The translations under genes were made by a program, and so were the position numbers. Under the pieces are notes generated by a model. The model worked only from the letters and a program-made list of their open reading frames with translations. It had not been told where the DNA came from and did no database searches. A DNA stretch of 64,000 nt from contig NZ_JARZZP010000001.1 in NCBI RefSeq assembly GCF_029948085.1, positions 122,490 through 186,489 on the forward strand, given 5' to 3'. Shown here piece after piece: positions 16,966 through 25,663 of the stretch (position 1 is its first letter; every line of letters begins with the position of its first letter). This DNA comes from Streptococcus taonis. Its GTDB lineage: Bacteria; Bacillota; Bacilli; Lactobacillales; Streptococcaceae.

Positions 16966-17773
16966 TTGCCAAACTCTCTATTTCTTTAAGCAAAATATCT
17001 TTTACCTCTGAACCTAAAAATTTCCCAGTTGCCTGTTGTTTCTCGACATTAATTGAAATTTTTTTGATAAACGTATCTCGGTTAAACACATGTTCAAATC
17101 CAGCATCATCGTTTCCTCTAATTAAGATACCAGAAAGTTGATGATTCTCAGATTCTTTCAAAATTCTTCTGAGAAATGTTTTGATTTTGTTTATTTTCAT
17201 ACTTGAGAGCTTTACGTTCAGAGTTATATCTTCTAAGCCATCAGTTTCGAATAAATCATATAAAGCTTCGCGTTTTTGTGATAAAGTTGAAAAAATATCA
17301 TCTTTTGAAGTAAATTGAATTTCATCAACACTAGACAATATTTTTAAAAATTCCTCTTTATCTTCGTAAAAACCTTTTATACTAAACTCAACCTCTGTCG
17401 TATCTTTAAGAATTTTTTCTAGTAATTTACGGTGTCTCACATCCGAAAAATACAATAAATTATTATCTAAATCGAATAAAACAAAGAATTGCTTCAAAAA
17501 CTCCAGCTCCGTTTCTGATTTAGGATTTTCACGTTTTTGATTTGTATAATAGTCTGTAACAGTAGTATCTCTAGGCTCTAACTTTCCAGATTCTATAACT
17601 AAAAATACATAATGCTTATTTTTATCAACTTCTAGATGATATAACCCTTTTTCGTGTTTTAAATCACATGAGTTCAACTTATCAAAAGTCTTTAAAATAG
17701 GCTGTAACCACCGCTCTCCTCTTTTTTCACTTTTAATAAATGGTTTCCATATAGAAAAAGTAAGCTCTGACAT
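16940..17773 (-). CDS. 277-aa soluble protein, RexA-like candidate sensor
   Basis: A cytoplasmic protein with no membrane segment or signal peptide. Lambda RexA (279 aa) shows the same plan: an N-terminal YLYIHKIDGKTFLF-like strand pair (here residues 44-60, LYHLEVDKNKHYVFLVI), a central mixed region and a C-terminal segment LSGILIRGNDDAG (213-225). RexA has SDISLRAKDEAG at the corresponding place, as I remember it. RexA senses a phage signal and opens RexB. GAGGGC precedes the ATG by 7 bases. The gene starts 50 bases after hsdS, on the same strand, with no terminator. A KwaB-type protein was considered, but the gene order and sizes fit RexAB better. Confidence 0.55.
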   Translation of the reverse strand: MSELTFSIWKPFIKSEKRGERWLQPILKTFDKLNSCDLKHEKGLYHLEVDKNKHYVFLVIESGKLEPRDTTVTDYYTNQKRENPKSETELEFLKQFFVLFDLDNNLLYFSDVRHRKLLEKILKDTTEVEFSIKGFYEDKEEFLKILSSVDEIQFTSKDDIFSTLSQKREALYDLFETDGLEDITLNVKLSSMKINKIKTFLRRILKESENHQLSGILIRGNDDAGFEHVFNRDTFIKKISINVEKQQATGKFLGSEVKDILLKEIESLANEKVTKKR

Positions 17774-17823
17774 TTATTTGCCCTCAAATTCTTTCGACTT
17801 TATAATTCTTACTGTTCTTTCCC

Positions 17824-18990
17824 CTACTCCACCTTCACCTGTCCATTCATCAGCATTGGCAAGAGCCAATCGCGAAGTTGGATGAGTTCTTGGTTTTGAA
17901 TACTATTTAATTTGATTGTTTCATAGTTTTGTTTAACTATCGTATTGAATTTTTCTAGAATATTTTCTTCGGGAACAATTATATTTAAATCATATAAAAT
18001 TGAAGAAGTCATACTTGGGACTCCCGTTCCTGTATTTAATTTATTAAAATCAATATCTTTTACTGAATAGAATACATACAATGCTGAATTGTTTTTATTG
18101 ACTTCTGAATAAAACATTGTATCTACAGTCCAAAACTTTTCATTTACGTACATTACATTATTTAATGTACCTTTTCTTGGAAAGAGAATCGACTCACCTG
18201 AATATAAATAGTCTGTAACCATTCTTATAATCCCACCTGAACCATATACAGCAAACTCACCATCTTGCAAGTGTTTATGATCTTTACCGTTTTTAATCGT
18301 GAGAAAATGTGACAACTTCTCAACTCCCCATCCCTCTGGAATTTCGCGTTTGAGTTCTGGGTGATAGACCATCTTTCCGCCTGATGATTTGTAGGGTTTA
18401 CCATTCTGGTCTGGAAAATCAAACTGCACAAACCAGTAGTCATGGAGGGTCTTAACCATAGCTTCCAACTCTTGGTTAATTTGGTTGTTGGTTTGGATTT
18501 TTTGGTCAATACTTAATAAAATTTTTATCCTATTATGTAATTCATTATTAAATTGAAGAACAGGAAACTCTCGTAGCCCTTTTAAAGGCAGAAATTTTTG
18601 TACCGCTCCATTCAAATATCTCTTTATATATTGTTGTGCATAGTTTGATTGTAAATAATAATAAAGCCATTCAGCTTTTTCCTTATTACCACATGAAAAA
18701 ACTCCAATATTTTTTATTGCATAATCAATTGTATCAGATGTTTCAAAGTACAAAGAACCCACTGTACCAATCATACTGAATAAAATGTCATATTGTTTAA
18801 CTTTACTTCTTTTATTGATATTTGCAAAATCTTCTTCAGAAATATAATATGCAGAATTTAAATCTAATGTATTTGATAGGATATTTTTAGAAGTTACTAA
18901 TTTATATCCAGTTTCTGTAACTTTAGGAGTATCGTGTGTACCATCAAATACTGAAACGCAATATTCTTCAGCTTTAATCCACTCACTCAT
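17824..18990 (-). CDS. hsdS: Type I restriction-modification specificity subunit HsdS
   Basis: HsdS recognises the bipartite target for both methylation and restriction. The 388-aa protein has two target-recognition domains, about residues 1-150 and 195-345, which are far more AT-rich than the rest. They are separated by a conserved helical spacer (NQINQELEAMVKTLHDYWFVQFDFP, around 180). A similar spacer ends the protein (NQELIQLRDWLLPMLMNGQ). The ATG overlaps the last 8 bases of hsdM, so the two are co-translated. It is the only hsdS copy in the window, with no recombinase nearby, so phase-variable shuffling by inversion cannot occur within this stretch. Confidence 0.95.
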   Translation of the reverse strand: MSEWIKAEEYCVSVFDGTHDTPKVTETGYKLVTSKNILSNTLDLNSAYYISEEDFANINKRSKVKQYDILFSMIGTVGSLYFETSDTIDYAIKNIGVFSCGNKEKAEWLYYYLQSNYAQQYIKRYLNGAVQKFLPLKGLREFPVLQFNNELHNRIKILLSIDQKIQTNNQINQELEAMVKTLHDYWFVQFDFPDQNGKPYKSSGGKMVYHPELKREIPEGWGVEKLSHFLTIKNGKDHKHLQDGEFAVYGSGGIIRMVTDYLYSGESILFPRKGTLNNVMYVNEKFWTVDTMFYSEVNKNNSALYVFYSVKDIDFNKLNTGTGVPSMTSSILYDLNIIVPEENILEKFNTIVKQNYETIKLNSIQNQELIQLRDWLLPMLMNGQVKVE

Positions 18991-20587
18991 ACTTCAACCC
19001 CTTCATTTGCTCTTCAATCTCTTGCTCCAATGCATGCGATTGCTGGAAGAGGTCTGAGAGCTTGTCTTGAAAGGCGGTCATCTTGGCTTCAAACTCTTCT
19101 GCTGTGATATCTACATAGTCGATCTTGATGTCAAAGTATTGACCTGCGCTGAGAGAGTAGTTTTTCTCCTTGATATCCTCATAAGAGACAGTGACAGAAA
19201 AGTCCTCGACGGCTTCTTTCTTGATAAAGGTCTTGACAATCTTCTGCTCTTCTTCAGGAGACAGCACGGTCTTTTGGTTCTTGCCTTCCTTGACCTTGGT
19301 TCCGAGGTTTGAAGCATCGATGAGGACGACATCGCCCTTGTTTTTCTTATCGATAAAGAGGATGGAAACGTTGGTACCTGTCGTCGCAAAGATATTGGAC
19401 GGCATGGAAACGACACCCGCCAGCATTTGATTGTCCACCAAGTGTTGACGGATAGTCTTGTCAATCCCTGACTGAGCTGTGATAAAGCCTGTCGGTAAGA
19501 CAACAGCCGCTTGACCGTCTGGCTTCAAGGAGTAGATGATATGCTGAACAAAGAGCTCGTAGATCGCCATCTTGTCCTTAGACTTGGCTGGAACCTTTGG
19601 CACACCTGCAAAGAAACGCTCACTAGCTTCTGGCAAGGTCTCCACTTGGTCACGCCACTCTGAAAAGTCCAGCTTGAAAGGAGGGTTAGACACGATATAG
19701 TCCATCTTTTCAGGATGACGGTTGGCAATGATGGTATTTCCCTGTACGATATTATGGATGGAATGTTGCAGTCCATTCAAGATCAGATTGAGACGGAGGA
19801 GATTCGATGATTTTTGCGAGATATCCTGACTATAGACAGTGGTCTTGTCCACACCGATACGACTAGCCAGATTCATTAGCAAGGTTCCCGAACCTGCTGA
19901 TGGGTCATAGATCCGCACGTTTTGAGGTTTATCATCTCCCACCAAGATATCGGCGATAATCTTAGCCACAGAGTGAGGCGTATAGTACTCAGCATACTTG
20001 CCACCACCGTCTTTGTTGTAGTCCTTGATCATATACTCAAAGAGAGTTGAGAAAAAGTCAAAGCCTTGTGAAAAGATAGTTTCATCAAACTTAACTCGTG
20101 CAAGGAGATTGATGATGGCCTTTGCCACCTCATTACGTTTACTGCTATCTGAGATGGTATCCGTAATCAGACGCTCATCAAAGAGACGGATAGCTGTGTC
20201 GCCGTCTGTATGAACAGAGAAGATATCGTTATTATCAATGGCGATTTGGTTGAGGGTATTTTCAAAAGTTTCGTAAAAAGTCGGCTCATTTTGCTGACGG
20301 TGGAGGGTTTCGATCAACTGGTCTGGCTTGAGCCAAGCCGTACTGGTACCGATGTCTTCTAAAAGCCAGTCATAGTCTTCCTCACTCATAGCTAGCAAGT
20401 TTTCATAAGTGTTGGATTCATCCTGTGCCTTAGCTTGATACAAAAACTTATCATTTAAAAATTTGTAGAGGAAGGATTGGGTGAGGAGTTTGTACTCACC
20501 CGCTTCTCCTCCTAGTCCCGCATGGGTAAAGACAGCTTTCAAATCATCTACCAAGCCTTGGACTTGGACTTTGTATGTTTCATTCAT
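18983..20587 (-). CDS. hsdM: Type I restriction-modification DNA methyltransferase subunit HsdM
   Basis: HsdM is the N6-adenine methyltransferase subunit. The 534-aa protein has the N-terminal HsdM helical domain (about 1-140), the AdoMet-binding motif DPSAGSG (228-234) and the catalytic NPPF (301-304). The C-terminal helical tail ends in QQSHALEQEIEEQMKGLKYE. It shares one base with hsdR (TAATG) and overlaps hsdS by 8 bases, so R-M-S are translated as a block. All catalytic residues are present. Confidence 0.97.
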   Translation of the reverse strand: MNETYKVQVQGLVDDLKAVFTHAGLGGEAGEYKLLTQSFLYKFLNDKFLYQAKAQDESNTYENLLAMSEEDYDWLLEDIGTSTAWLKPDQLIETLHRQQNEPTFYETFENTLNQIAIDNNDIFSVHTDGDTAIRLFDERLITDTISDSSKRNEVAKAIINLLARVKFDETIFSQGFDFFSTLFEYMIKDYNKDGGGKYAEYYTPHSVAKIIADILVGDDKPQNVRIYDPSAGSGTLLMNLASRIGVDKTTVYSQDISQKSSNLLRLNLILNGLQHSIHNIVQGNTIIANRHPEKMDYIVSNPPFKLDFSEWRDQVETLPEASERFFAGVPKVPAKSKDKMAIYELFVQHIIYSLKPDGQAAVVLPTGFITAQSGIDKTIRQHLVDNQMLAGVVSMPSNIFATTGTNVSILFIDKKNKGDVVLIDASNLGTKVKEGKNQKTVLSPEEEQKIVKTFIKKEAVEDFSVTVSYEDIKEKNYSLSAGQYFDIKIDYVDITAEEFEAKMTAFQDKLSDLFQQSHALEQEIEEQMKGLKYE

Positions 20588-23500
20588 TAGTGTTGGTATT
20601 CCTCTTCATATCCTTCAAATAGTGACTCGACGATATCCTTAAAATCATCTCTCGTCAAACTACTTGCAGATTGGTTGGTTTTCATTTCAATCCGAGCTTC
20701 TTCTCGAATCATCTTCTTGAGGAAGTCCTCGTTATCGAGCACTCCTTGGTTTTGACCGATTTTACGGTCTAGTCTGACTTTAGAACCCTTGATGACATGG
20801 TAGATAGCAGGAAACTCACTGACCATAGTCGAGTTGGTCACATGCTTGTAGGAACGGGCTGCCATCTCATCTCCGTTAAAGTTCATGGTTAGACGTCTCA
20901 TACGAGTATGATAGTCCTCCACGGACTTAAAGAGTTCTTCATAGTCTTTTTGGGTTTCCTTGATATTCTCCATGGTGAATCCTTCTTGCCCATGGATGTA
21001 ATGTTTTTTCATGATGCGCTGGAATTCTTCGTAGAGAGAGACCCACTCCGGATCCTTTTCATCACGTTGGTTTTTAATACCACTTGCAACTCGACGTTTC
21101 AAATCTTCCAAGTCATTAGCTGCTAGACGGAGTTCTTCTTCAGCAATCTTGACAAAACTAAAACTGGTCTCAGACATGGCAAGATTTAAAAGAGTCCGAC
21201 TAGAGAAGTCATCTGGTTTATCGATCAGAGACAGTGTCAGCATGCGTCTAGAGAGGACATTGAGCAGGGTTGCAATCTGAGCAATGTCAATCTGCTGGAG
21301 CAGGTGATCGTAGCCTAGGAGACGGGCGATATTGTAGTACTGCTTGACAGATTCCAAGGCCTTGCGAAGGTCGATTAACTGCTTCTTATCCTTGATGTCA
21401 TTGATAGCTTGGGAGAAGTACTCTAGATTGTCCGTTGGATAGTCTATGAGGATATGCTCGGTCTTGCTCAACTCTTGAGAAATCTCATCTGCTGACACAA
21501 AGAGCGAGCCAAAGACATCCTCGCCATTTTCCCCAGTCAGAGCCGTATCATACTCTTGGTTGAGTTCTTCCAGATAGGCACGATTGGTCTTGTCAAACTC
21601 CTTGGAAATATCCGCAAAGTCGATGACATAGCCAAAGAGATAGTCTTTGTATGGACGATTGACTCGTGTTAGAGTTTGCAAAAGATTATGAGCCTTGATC
21701 TTTCGCCCTAGATAGAGTCGTTTGAGACGAGGTGCATCAAAACCTGTCAGGAGCATGGAGTAGACGATAATAAGATCAATCTTTCCTTCCTTGTAGGCAT
21801 CTACCTTGTCCTTCTTCTCTTCCTTGTCTCCCTCATCATGGAGGATGAGAGCCGAAGTCAACTTGGTTGAGCCAGCTTGACGACGTTCTTCCAATTGCTT
21901 TTCAAGCTCACGCGCCTGTTTGGACGAATCACAGACAATCATGCCACCAATGGTCTGATCGTCAAAGACCAGATCACGAGCACGATTGAAGTCTTCGATG
22001 ATAAAGTCCAGCATAGGATCTACGTAATGCGGATGGGCAAAGATATCTTCCTTGGACAGGTCGCCACGTTGGATTTCTTCGTTGATAGATCTGAGATTAT
22101 CCTTATAAGACGTCTCGATATCTTCTCGCATCAAGCGTAGGGTAAAGCCGTCATCGATAGACTGGTTGTAGTAATATTTGTGGATGTAGTCCCCAAAGAT
22201 ATCACGTGTGGTCGCATGACTTTCCTTGGTCTTACCATCTTTCTTATATGTGATCAAGGGAGTTCCAGTCAAGGCAATTTTAATAGCCTTGGTATCAGCC
22301 TGATAGAGATTTGGCAGGTAGGAACCACGTTCATTATAAGAACGATGGGCTTCATCAATAAAATAGATATTTTGACGATTGAGGTCATAGCCAGAGCGGT
22401 CAGTCAGGTCTGAATCATCCTTAAACTTCTGGATATTGACCACAGCCACATCATAGCCGTCTTGTTTTTGATTGAGTTCTTGAGGATTGTTGATGCGCTT
22501 CACCTTGAGCCCTCGTTTGGTAAATTCCTTAAAGGCTTGGTCTGCCAAGTCCAGACGATCGACGACAAAGTAAAACTGAGGAACGATTCCCTGTTTTGAA
22601 AAATAATTGGTCAGATAGCGGATATTGAAGAAAGCCAGGGCAGTCTTACCTGATCCCTGTGTATGCCAGATAACACCTTTTTTGACACCTTTTGAGATCG
22701 TTTCTTCAATAGCACGTGTCGCAAAATACTGAGGATAGCGCATGACGTGCTTCTGCAGTTGCATCTGCCCATCCTTACTTTGTTCTTCGACATAGACAAG
22801 ACCAAAGCGAAGCATAAAGAGCAAGCGTTCCTTCTGATACAAAGAAGATAGAAAGGTATTGCAAGGTGTATCAGGGTTTAGATTTATTGTAAACTCTGGT
22901 TGAGATTTGAGGGCAAAACGCTTCATGTCTTCTAGGACGAAGTCAATTTGGTTCTCCGTTAGCGTGGCAAAGGAATGAAGGAAATCTTCTTCTCTTTCTT
23001 CCTTGAAGGCATTAAACTTGGTTTTTGAATAGGCGTTCGATCCGTAATAAGAACCCTGTTTTTGCTGACCTTGGCCACTGATGTAAGGCAAGTTATCAGA
23101 GAGGGCTATCAACTGGGTGATATTGTTGAAGCGACGGAACTTACGATTTTCAAAACGGTATCTGGTTCTGTCTTGCTCAGACTGGATTCCAGTCTGAGCA
23201 TCTCGGACAGCATTTGGCTGTTTGACTTCGATATAAGAAAGAGGCAAGCCATTGATAAAAATAACAATATCTGGACGGAATTCATCCTGACCATTTTGGC
23301 AAGTAACTTCAAGGGCTAGATGGAAGGTATTAGCTTCAGGATTTTCCCAGTCAATATAGGTCGTGCTTGTTTCTCCACTGATTCGTTTGTAAAAAGCCCG
23401 TCCCAAATCATTTTGATCCAACTCTAGCTTGATGTTAGCAAGTTCTCTCTCGAAGTCTTCCTCTGTCAAGTAGTTATTAAATTTTAGAAATTGCTCTCTA

Positions 23501-23649
23501 AAAACAGATACAAGGATGTTGGTATCTGGATCTCTTTCTGCAATCTCCTTCCCATTCCGAGAAAGATAAGTATAGCCCAAGCGTATGAGGTGCAGGGCTG
23601 CTGGGATTTGTACTCTGGTTAATTCAGAAAAATCTTTTCTCTTTGCCAT
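20587..23649 (-). CDS. hsdR: Type I restriction endonuclease subunit HsdR
   Basis: HsdR cuts unmethylated DNA after ATP-driven translocation. The 1020-aa protein has an N-terminal PD-(D/E)xK nuclease (Asp127 in FRPDIVIF, Glu141 and Lys143 in SYIEVKQPN), a superfamily 2 helicase with Walker A WHTQGSGKTALAF (about 330), the DEAH box IDEAHRSYNERG (about 433), motif III ALTGTPLI and motif VI LQTLTRVNRPYKDY, and a C-terminal helical domain. It is the first gene of hsdR-hsdM-hsdS-RexA-like-RexB-like. TATAAT at 23741-23746 on the minus strand is a likely -10. All catalytic motifs are present. Confidence 0.96.
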   Translation of the reverse strand: MAKRKDFSELTRVQIPAALHLIRLGYTYLSRNGKEIAERDPDTNILVSVFREQFLKFNNYLTEEDFERELANIKLELDQNDLGRAFYKRISGETSTTYIDWENPEANTFHLALEVTCQNGQDEFRPDIVIFINGLPLSYIEVKQPNAVRDAQTGIQSEQDRTRYRFENRKFRRFNNITQLIALSDNLPYISGQGQQKQGSYYGSNAYSKTKFNAFKEEREEDFLHSFATLTENQIDFVLEDMKRFALKSQPEFTINLNPDTPCNTFLSSLYQKERLLFMLRFGLVYVEEQSKDGQMQLQKHVMRYPQYFATRAIEETISKGVKKGVIWHTQGSGKTALAFFNIRYLTNYFSKQGIVPQFYFVVDRLDLADQAFKEFTKRGLKVKRINNPQELNQKQDGYDVAVVNIQKFKDDSDLTDRSGYDLNRQNIYFIDEAHRSYNERGSYLPNLYQADTKAIKIALTGTPLITYKKDGKTKESHATTRDIFGDYIHKYYYNQSIDDGFTLRLMREDIETSYKDNLRSINEEIQRGDLSKEDIFAHPHYVDPMLDFIIEDFNRARDLVFDDQTIGGMIVCDSSKQARELEKQLEERRQAGSTKLTSALILHDEGDKEEKKDKVDAYKEGKIDLIIVYSMLLTGFDAPRLKRLYLGRKIKAHNLLQTLTRVNRPYKDYLFGYVIDFADISKEFDKTNRAYLEELNQEYDTALTGENGEDVFGSLFVSADEISQELSKTEHILIDYPTDNLEYFSQAINDIKDKKQLIDLRKALESVKQYYNIARLLGYDHLLQQIDIAQIATLLNVLSRRMLTLSLIDKPDDFSSRTLLNLAMSETSFSFVKIAEEELRLAANDLEDLKRRVASGIKNQRDEKDPEWVSLYEEFQRIMKKHYIHGQEGFTMENIKETQKDYEELFKSVEDYHTRMRRLTMNFNGDEMAARSYKHVTNSTMVSEFPAIYHVIKGSKVRLDRKIGQNQGVLDNEDFLKKMIREEARIEMKTNQSASSLTRDDFKDIVESLFEGYEEEYQH

Positions 23650-23740
23650 AAAAACTTCCTTTTGCTAGTCTGAACTGTATAGATTTACCAATAGTATCTT
23701 TCAGACTCTCTCCACTTTATCGAATTCTTAATTACCTATT

Positions 23741-23769
23741 ATTATATCATAGTCCTATCAGAAAAACTT
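23741..23769 (-). promoter_or_regulatory. Putative promoter of the hsdR operon
   Basis: TATAAT on the minus strand at 23741-23746 lies about 90 bases before the hsdR start; the -35 (AAGTTT at 17 bases) is poor. A small CAGAA/TTCTG hairpin sits just upstream. Confidence 0.4.
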
Positions 23770-23859
23770 CTGATTTCACTAACTTCACTTTCGTAATACA
23801 AATAGTCTTTCTCCTTAAAATATGGTATAGTAGAATCATACTACACAAGAGGAGTTTAC

Positions 23860-24480
23860 ATGTCACACGATAAACAAATGAAAGCTGTTTCTCCCCTTCT
23901 ACAGCAAGCAATTAATATTTCTTCCATCATCGGTGGAGTTGGTACTTTGATTTTCTGTATCTGGGCCTATCAGGCTGGAGTCTTGCATTCCAAGGAAACC
24001 CTATCTGCCTTTATCCAACAGGCCGGTATCTGGGGACCTCCACTCTTTATCTTTTTACAGATTTTACAGACGGTGGTTCCTATCATTCCTGGTGCTCTAA
24101 CCTCTGTGGCAGGTGTCTTTATCTACGGTCACATTATTGGAACTATTTATAACTATATTGGAATCGTTATTGGTTGCGCCATTATCTTTTACCTGGTTCG
24201 CCTCTACGGAGCACCCTTTGTTCAGTCTGTCGTCAGCAAGCGTACCTATGATAAGTACATCGGTTGGTTAGACAAGGGTAATCGCTTTGATCGCTTCTTT
24301 ATCTTTATGATGATTTGGCCAGTTAGTCCAGCGGACTTTCTCTGTATGCTGGCAGCTCTAACCAAGATGAGCTTCAAGCGTTACATGACCATTATCGTCC
24401 TGACCAAGCCCTTTACCCTGGTCGTTTACACATACGGCTTGACCTACATCATTGATTACTTTTGGCAAATGTTCGCCTGA
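23860..24480 (+). CDS. DedA/TVP38-TMEM64 family membrane protein
   Basis: A 206-aa integral membrane protein of the SNARE-associated (TVP38/DedA) superfamily. The family signature is visible between helices two and four: PIIPGALTSVAGVFIYGHIIGTIYNYIGIVIGCAI, followed by RLYGAPFV and the C-terminal FFIFMMIWPVSPADFLCMLAALTKMSFKRYM. In other bacteria DedA/VTT proteins flip polyprenyl phosphates or phospholipids, but this subgroup is uncharacterised. GAGGAG precedes the ATG. TATGGTATAGTAG at about 23822 resembles an extended -10. It is a single-gene unit, transcribed divergently from the RM operon, and ends at a strong hairpin terminator. Confidence 0.85.
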   Translation: MSHDKQMKAVSPLLQQAINISSIIGGVGTLIFCIWAYQAGVLHSKETLSAFIQQAGIWGPPLFIFLQILQTVVPIIPGALTSVAGVFIYGHIIGTIYNYIGIVIGCAIIFYLVRLYGAPFVQSVVSKRTYDKYIGWLDKGNRFDRFFIFMMIWPVSPADFLCMLAALTKMSFKRYMTIIVLTKPFTLVVYTYGLTYIIDYFWQMFA

Positions 24481-24512
24481 TCACTAAAAAAGTTGATCAA
24501 AAACTCAATTTT

Positions 24513-24664
24513 ATACTCAATGAAAATCAAAGAGCAAACTAGGAAACTAGCCGCAGGTTGCTCAAAGAACTGCTTTGAGGTTGTGGATAGAACTGACGAA
24601 GTCAGTAACATATATACGGCAAGGCGACGTTGACGCAGTTTGAATTTGATTTCGAAGAGTATTA
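24513..24664 (-). repeat. BOX element
   Basis: The stretch begins on the plus strand ATACTCAATGAAAATCAAAG and ends TTCGAAGAGTATT, the two ends of a pneumococcal BOX repeat, inverted to the copy at 49914-50030. It carries a CAGGTTGCTC / GAGG-type inner hairpin and the GAACTGACGAAGTCAGTAAC segment. Large inverted ends make a stable hairpin RNA. It lies between the DedA gene and its terminator. Confidence 0.85.
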
Positions 24665-24682
24665 TCAGAAAATGAAAAAAAT

Positions 24683-24730
24683 AAAACGCATAGTATCAAG
24701 GTTTTTCAACACCTGATAGTATGCGTTTTT
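24683..24730. terminator. Bidirectional terminator
   Basis: AAAACGCATAGTATCAAGGT pairs with ACCTGATAGTATGCGTTTTT around a short T-rich loop. T tracts are present on both strands. It ends the DedA transcript and sits directly before the IS element. Confidence 0.85.
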
Positions 24731-24737
24731 CTGATTT

Positions 24738-25638
24738 TATAGTCAATTGAAACAAGAATAAGACAAAAGAGCCTCGAAAAAAGTATTACAACTTGGTAAT
24801 ACCTTTTTGAGGTGCTTTTTGATATGAGCCCATGTTTTCTCAATAGGATTGTACTCAGGTGAGTAGGGAGGAAGTGGTAAAAGTTTATGCCCAAATTCTT
24901 CACATAAGAGCTCTAGTTTACCCATTCTATGGAATCTTGCATTATCCATAATAATAACTGATGGTGTGTTTAATGTTGGTAAGAGAAACTTCTGAAACCA
25001 AGCTTCAAAAAAGTCGCTCGTCATCGTCTCTTCGTAAGTCATTGGAGCGATTAACTCACCATTTGTTAGCCCTGCAACCAAAGAAATCCTCTGATATCTT
25101 CTTCCAGATATTTTACCTCTTATTAACTGACCTTTTAATGAGCGACCATATTCTCGATAAAAATAAGTATCGAATCCTGTTTCATCAATATAAACAGGTG
25201 CTAGATGCTTTAAACTATTAAAATTTTTAAGAAATAAGGCTACTTTTCCTGGGTCTTGTTCAAAGTAGGTGTGGTTCTTTTTTTTCGAGTGTAGCCCATA
25301 GCTTTAAGAGCATAGTGGATAGTAGTTGGATGACAGTCAAATTCAGCAGCTATCTCAGTCAAATAAGCATCTGGATTGTCAGTAAGATAGTTTTTAAGTC
25401 TATCTCTATCAACTTTTCTTGGTTTTGTTCCTTTTACTTGATGATTTAGGTCCCCTGTTTTCTCTTTTAGATTTAACCAGCCATAAATGGTATTACGTGA
25501 GATTTGGAAAACGTGTGACGCTTCTGTTATACTGCCTGTTCGCTCACAATAAGCGAGAACTTTTTTACGAAAATCTATTGAATATGCCATAAGAAGATTA
25601 TACCACATTATGTACTATTTTGGGTTCAATTGACTATA
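24738..25638 (-). mobile_element. IS630-family insertion sequence (IS630-Spn1-like)
   Basis: The element is bounded by inverted ends, TATAGTCAATTGAAAC at 24738 and GGTTCAATTGACTATA ending at 25638, with the TA target duplication typical of IS630/mariner elements. It is about 900 bp, with one transposase encoded in two frames. The ends match those from which pneumococcal RUP repeats derive (family knowledge). It is inserted 25 bases beyond the MFS gene stop and just after the DedA terminator, so no gene is disrupted. Confidence 0.9.
24743..25590 (-). CDS. IS630-type transposase, two frames joined by -1 frameshift
   Basis: The first frame (25240-25590) encodes an N-terminal helix-turn-helix pair (AYSIDFRKKVLAYCERTGSI, then TEIAAEFDCHPTTIHYALKAMG). 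The second frame (from about 25278 down to 24743) encodes the catalytic DDE domain: VYIDETGF, VIIMDNARFH and SPEYNPIEKTWAHIKK. The junction is an eight-A run (plus-strand T at 25278-25285) read as CGA AAA AAA, an A AAA AAA slippery heptamer where a -1 shift joins the frames. The first ORF alone ends after QEK. All catalytic residues are present, so the element may be active. Confidence 0.85.
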
Positions 25639-25663
25639 ATAACTTTTTGCCCAACCTCTTTTT

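Noticed and set aside
16552-17773. Kiwa (KwaA/KwaB) assignment
   Set aside because: KwaA, the membrane part, usually comes first and I do not see DUF4868-like features in the soluble protein; RexAB fits order, size and topology better, but a profile search should settle it.
17824-18990. Phase-variable hsdS shuffling locus
   Set aside because: Only one hsdS, no inverted partial copies and no recombinase gene nearby.
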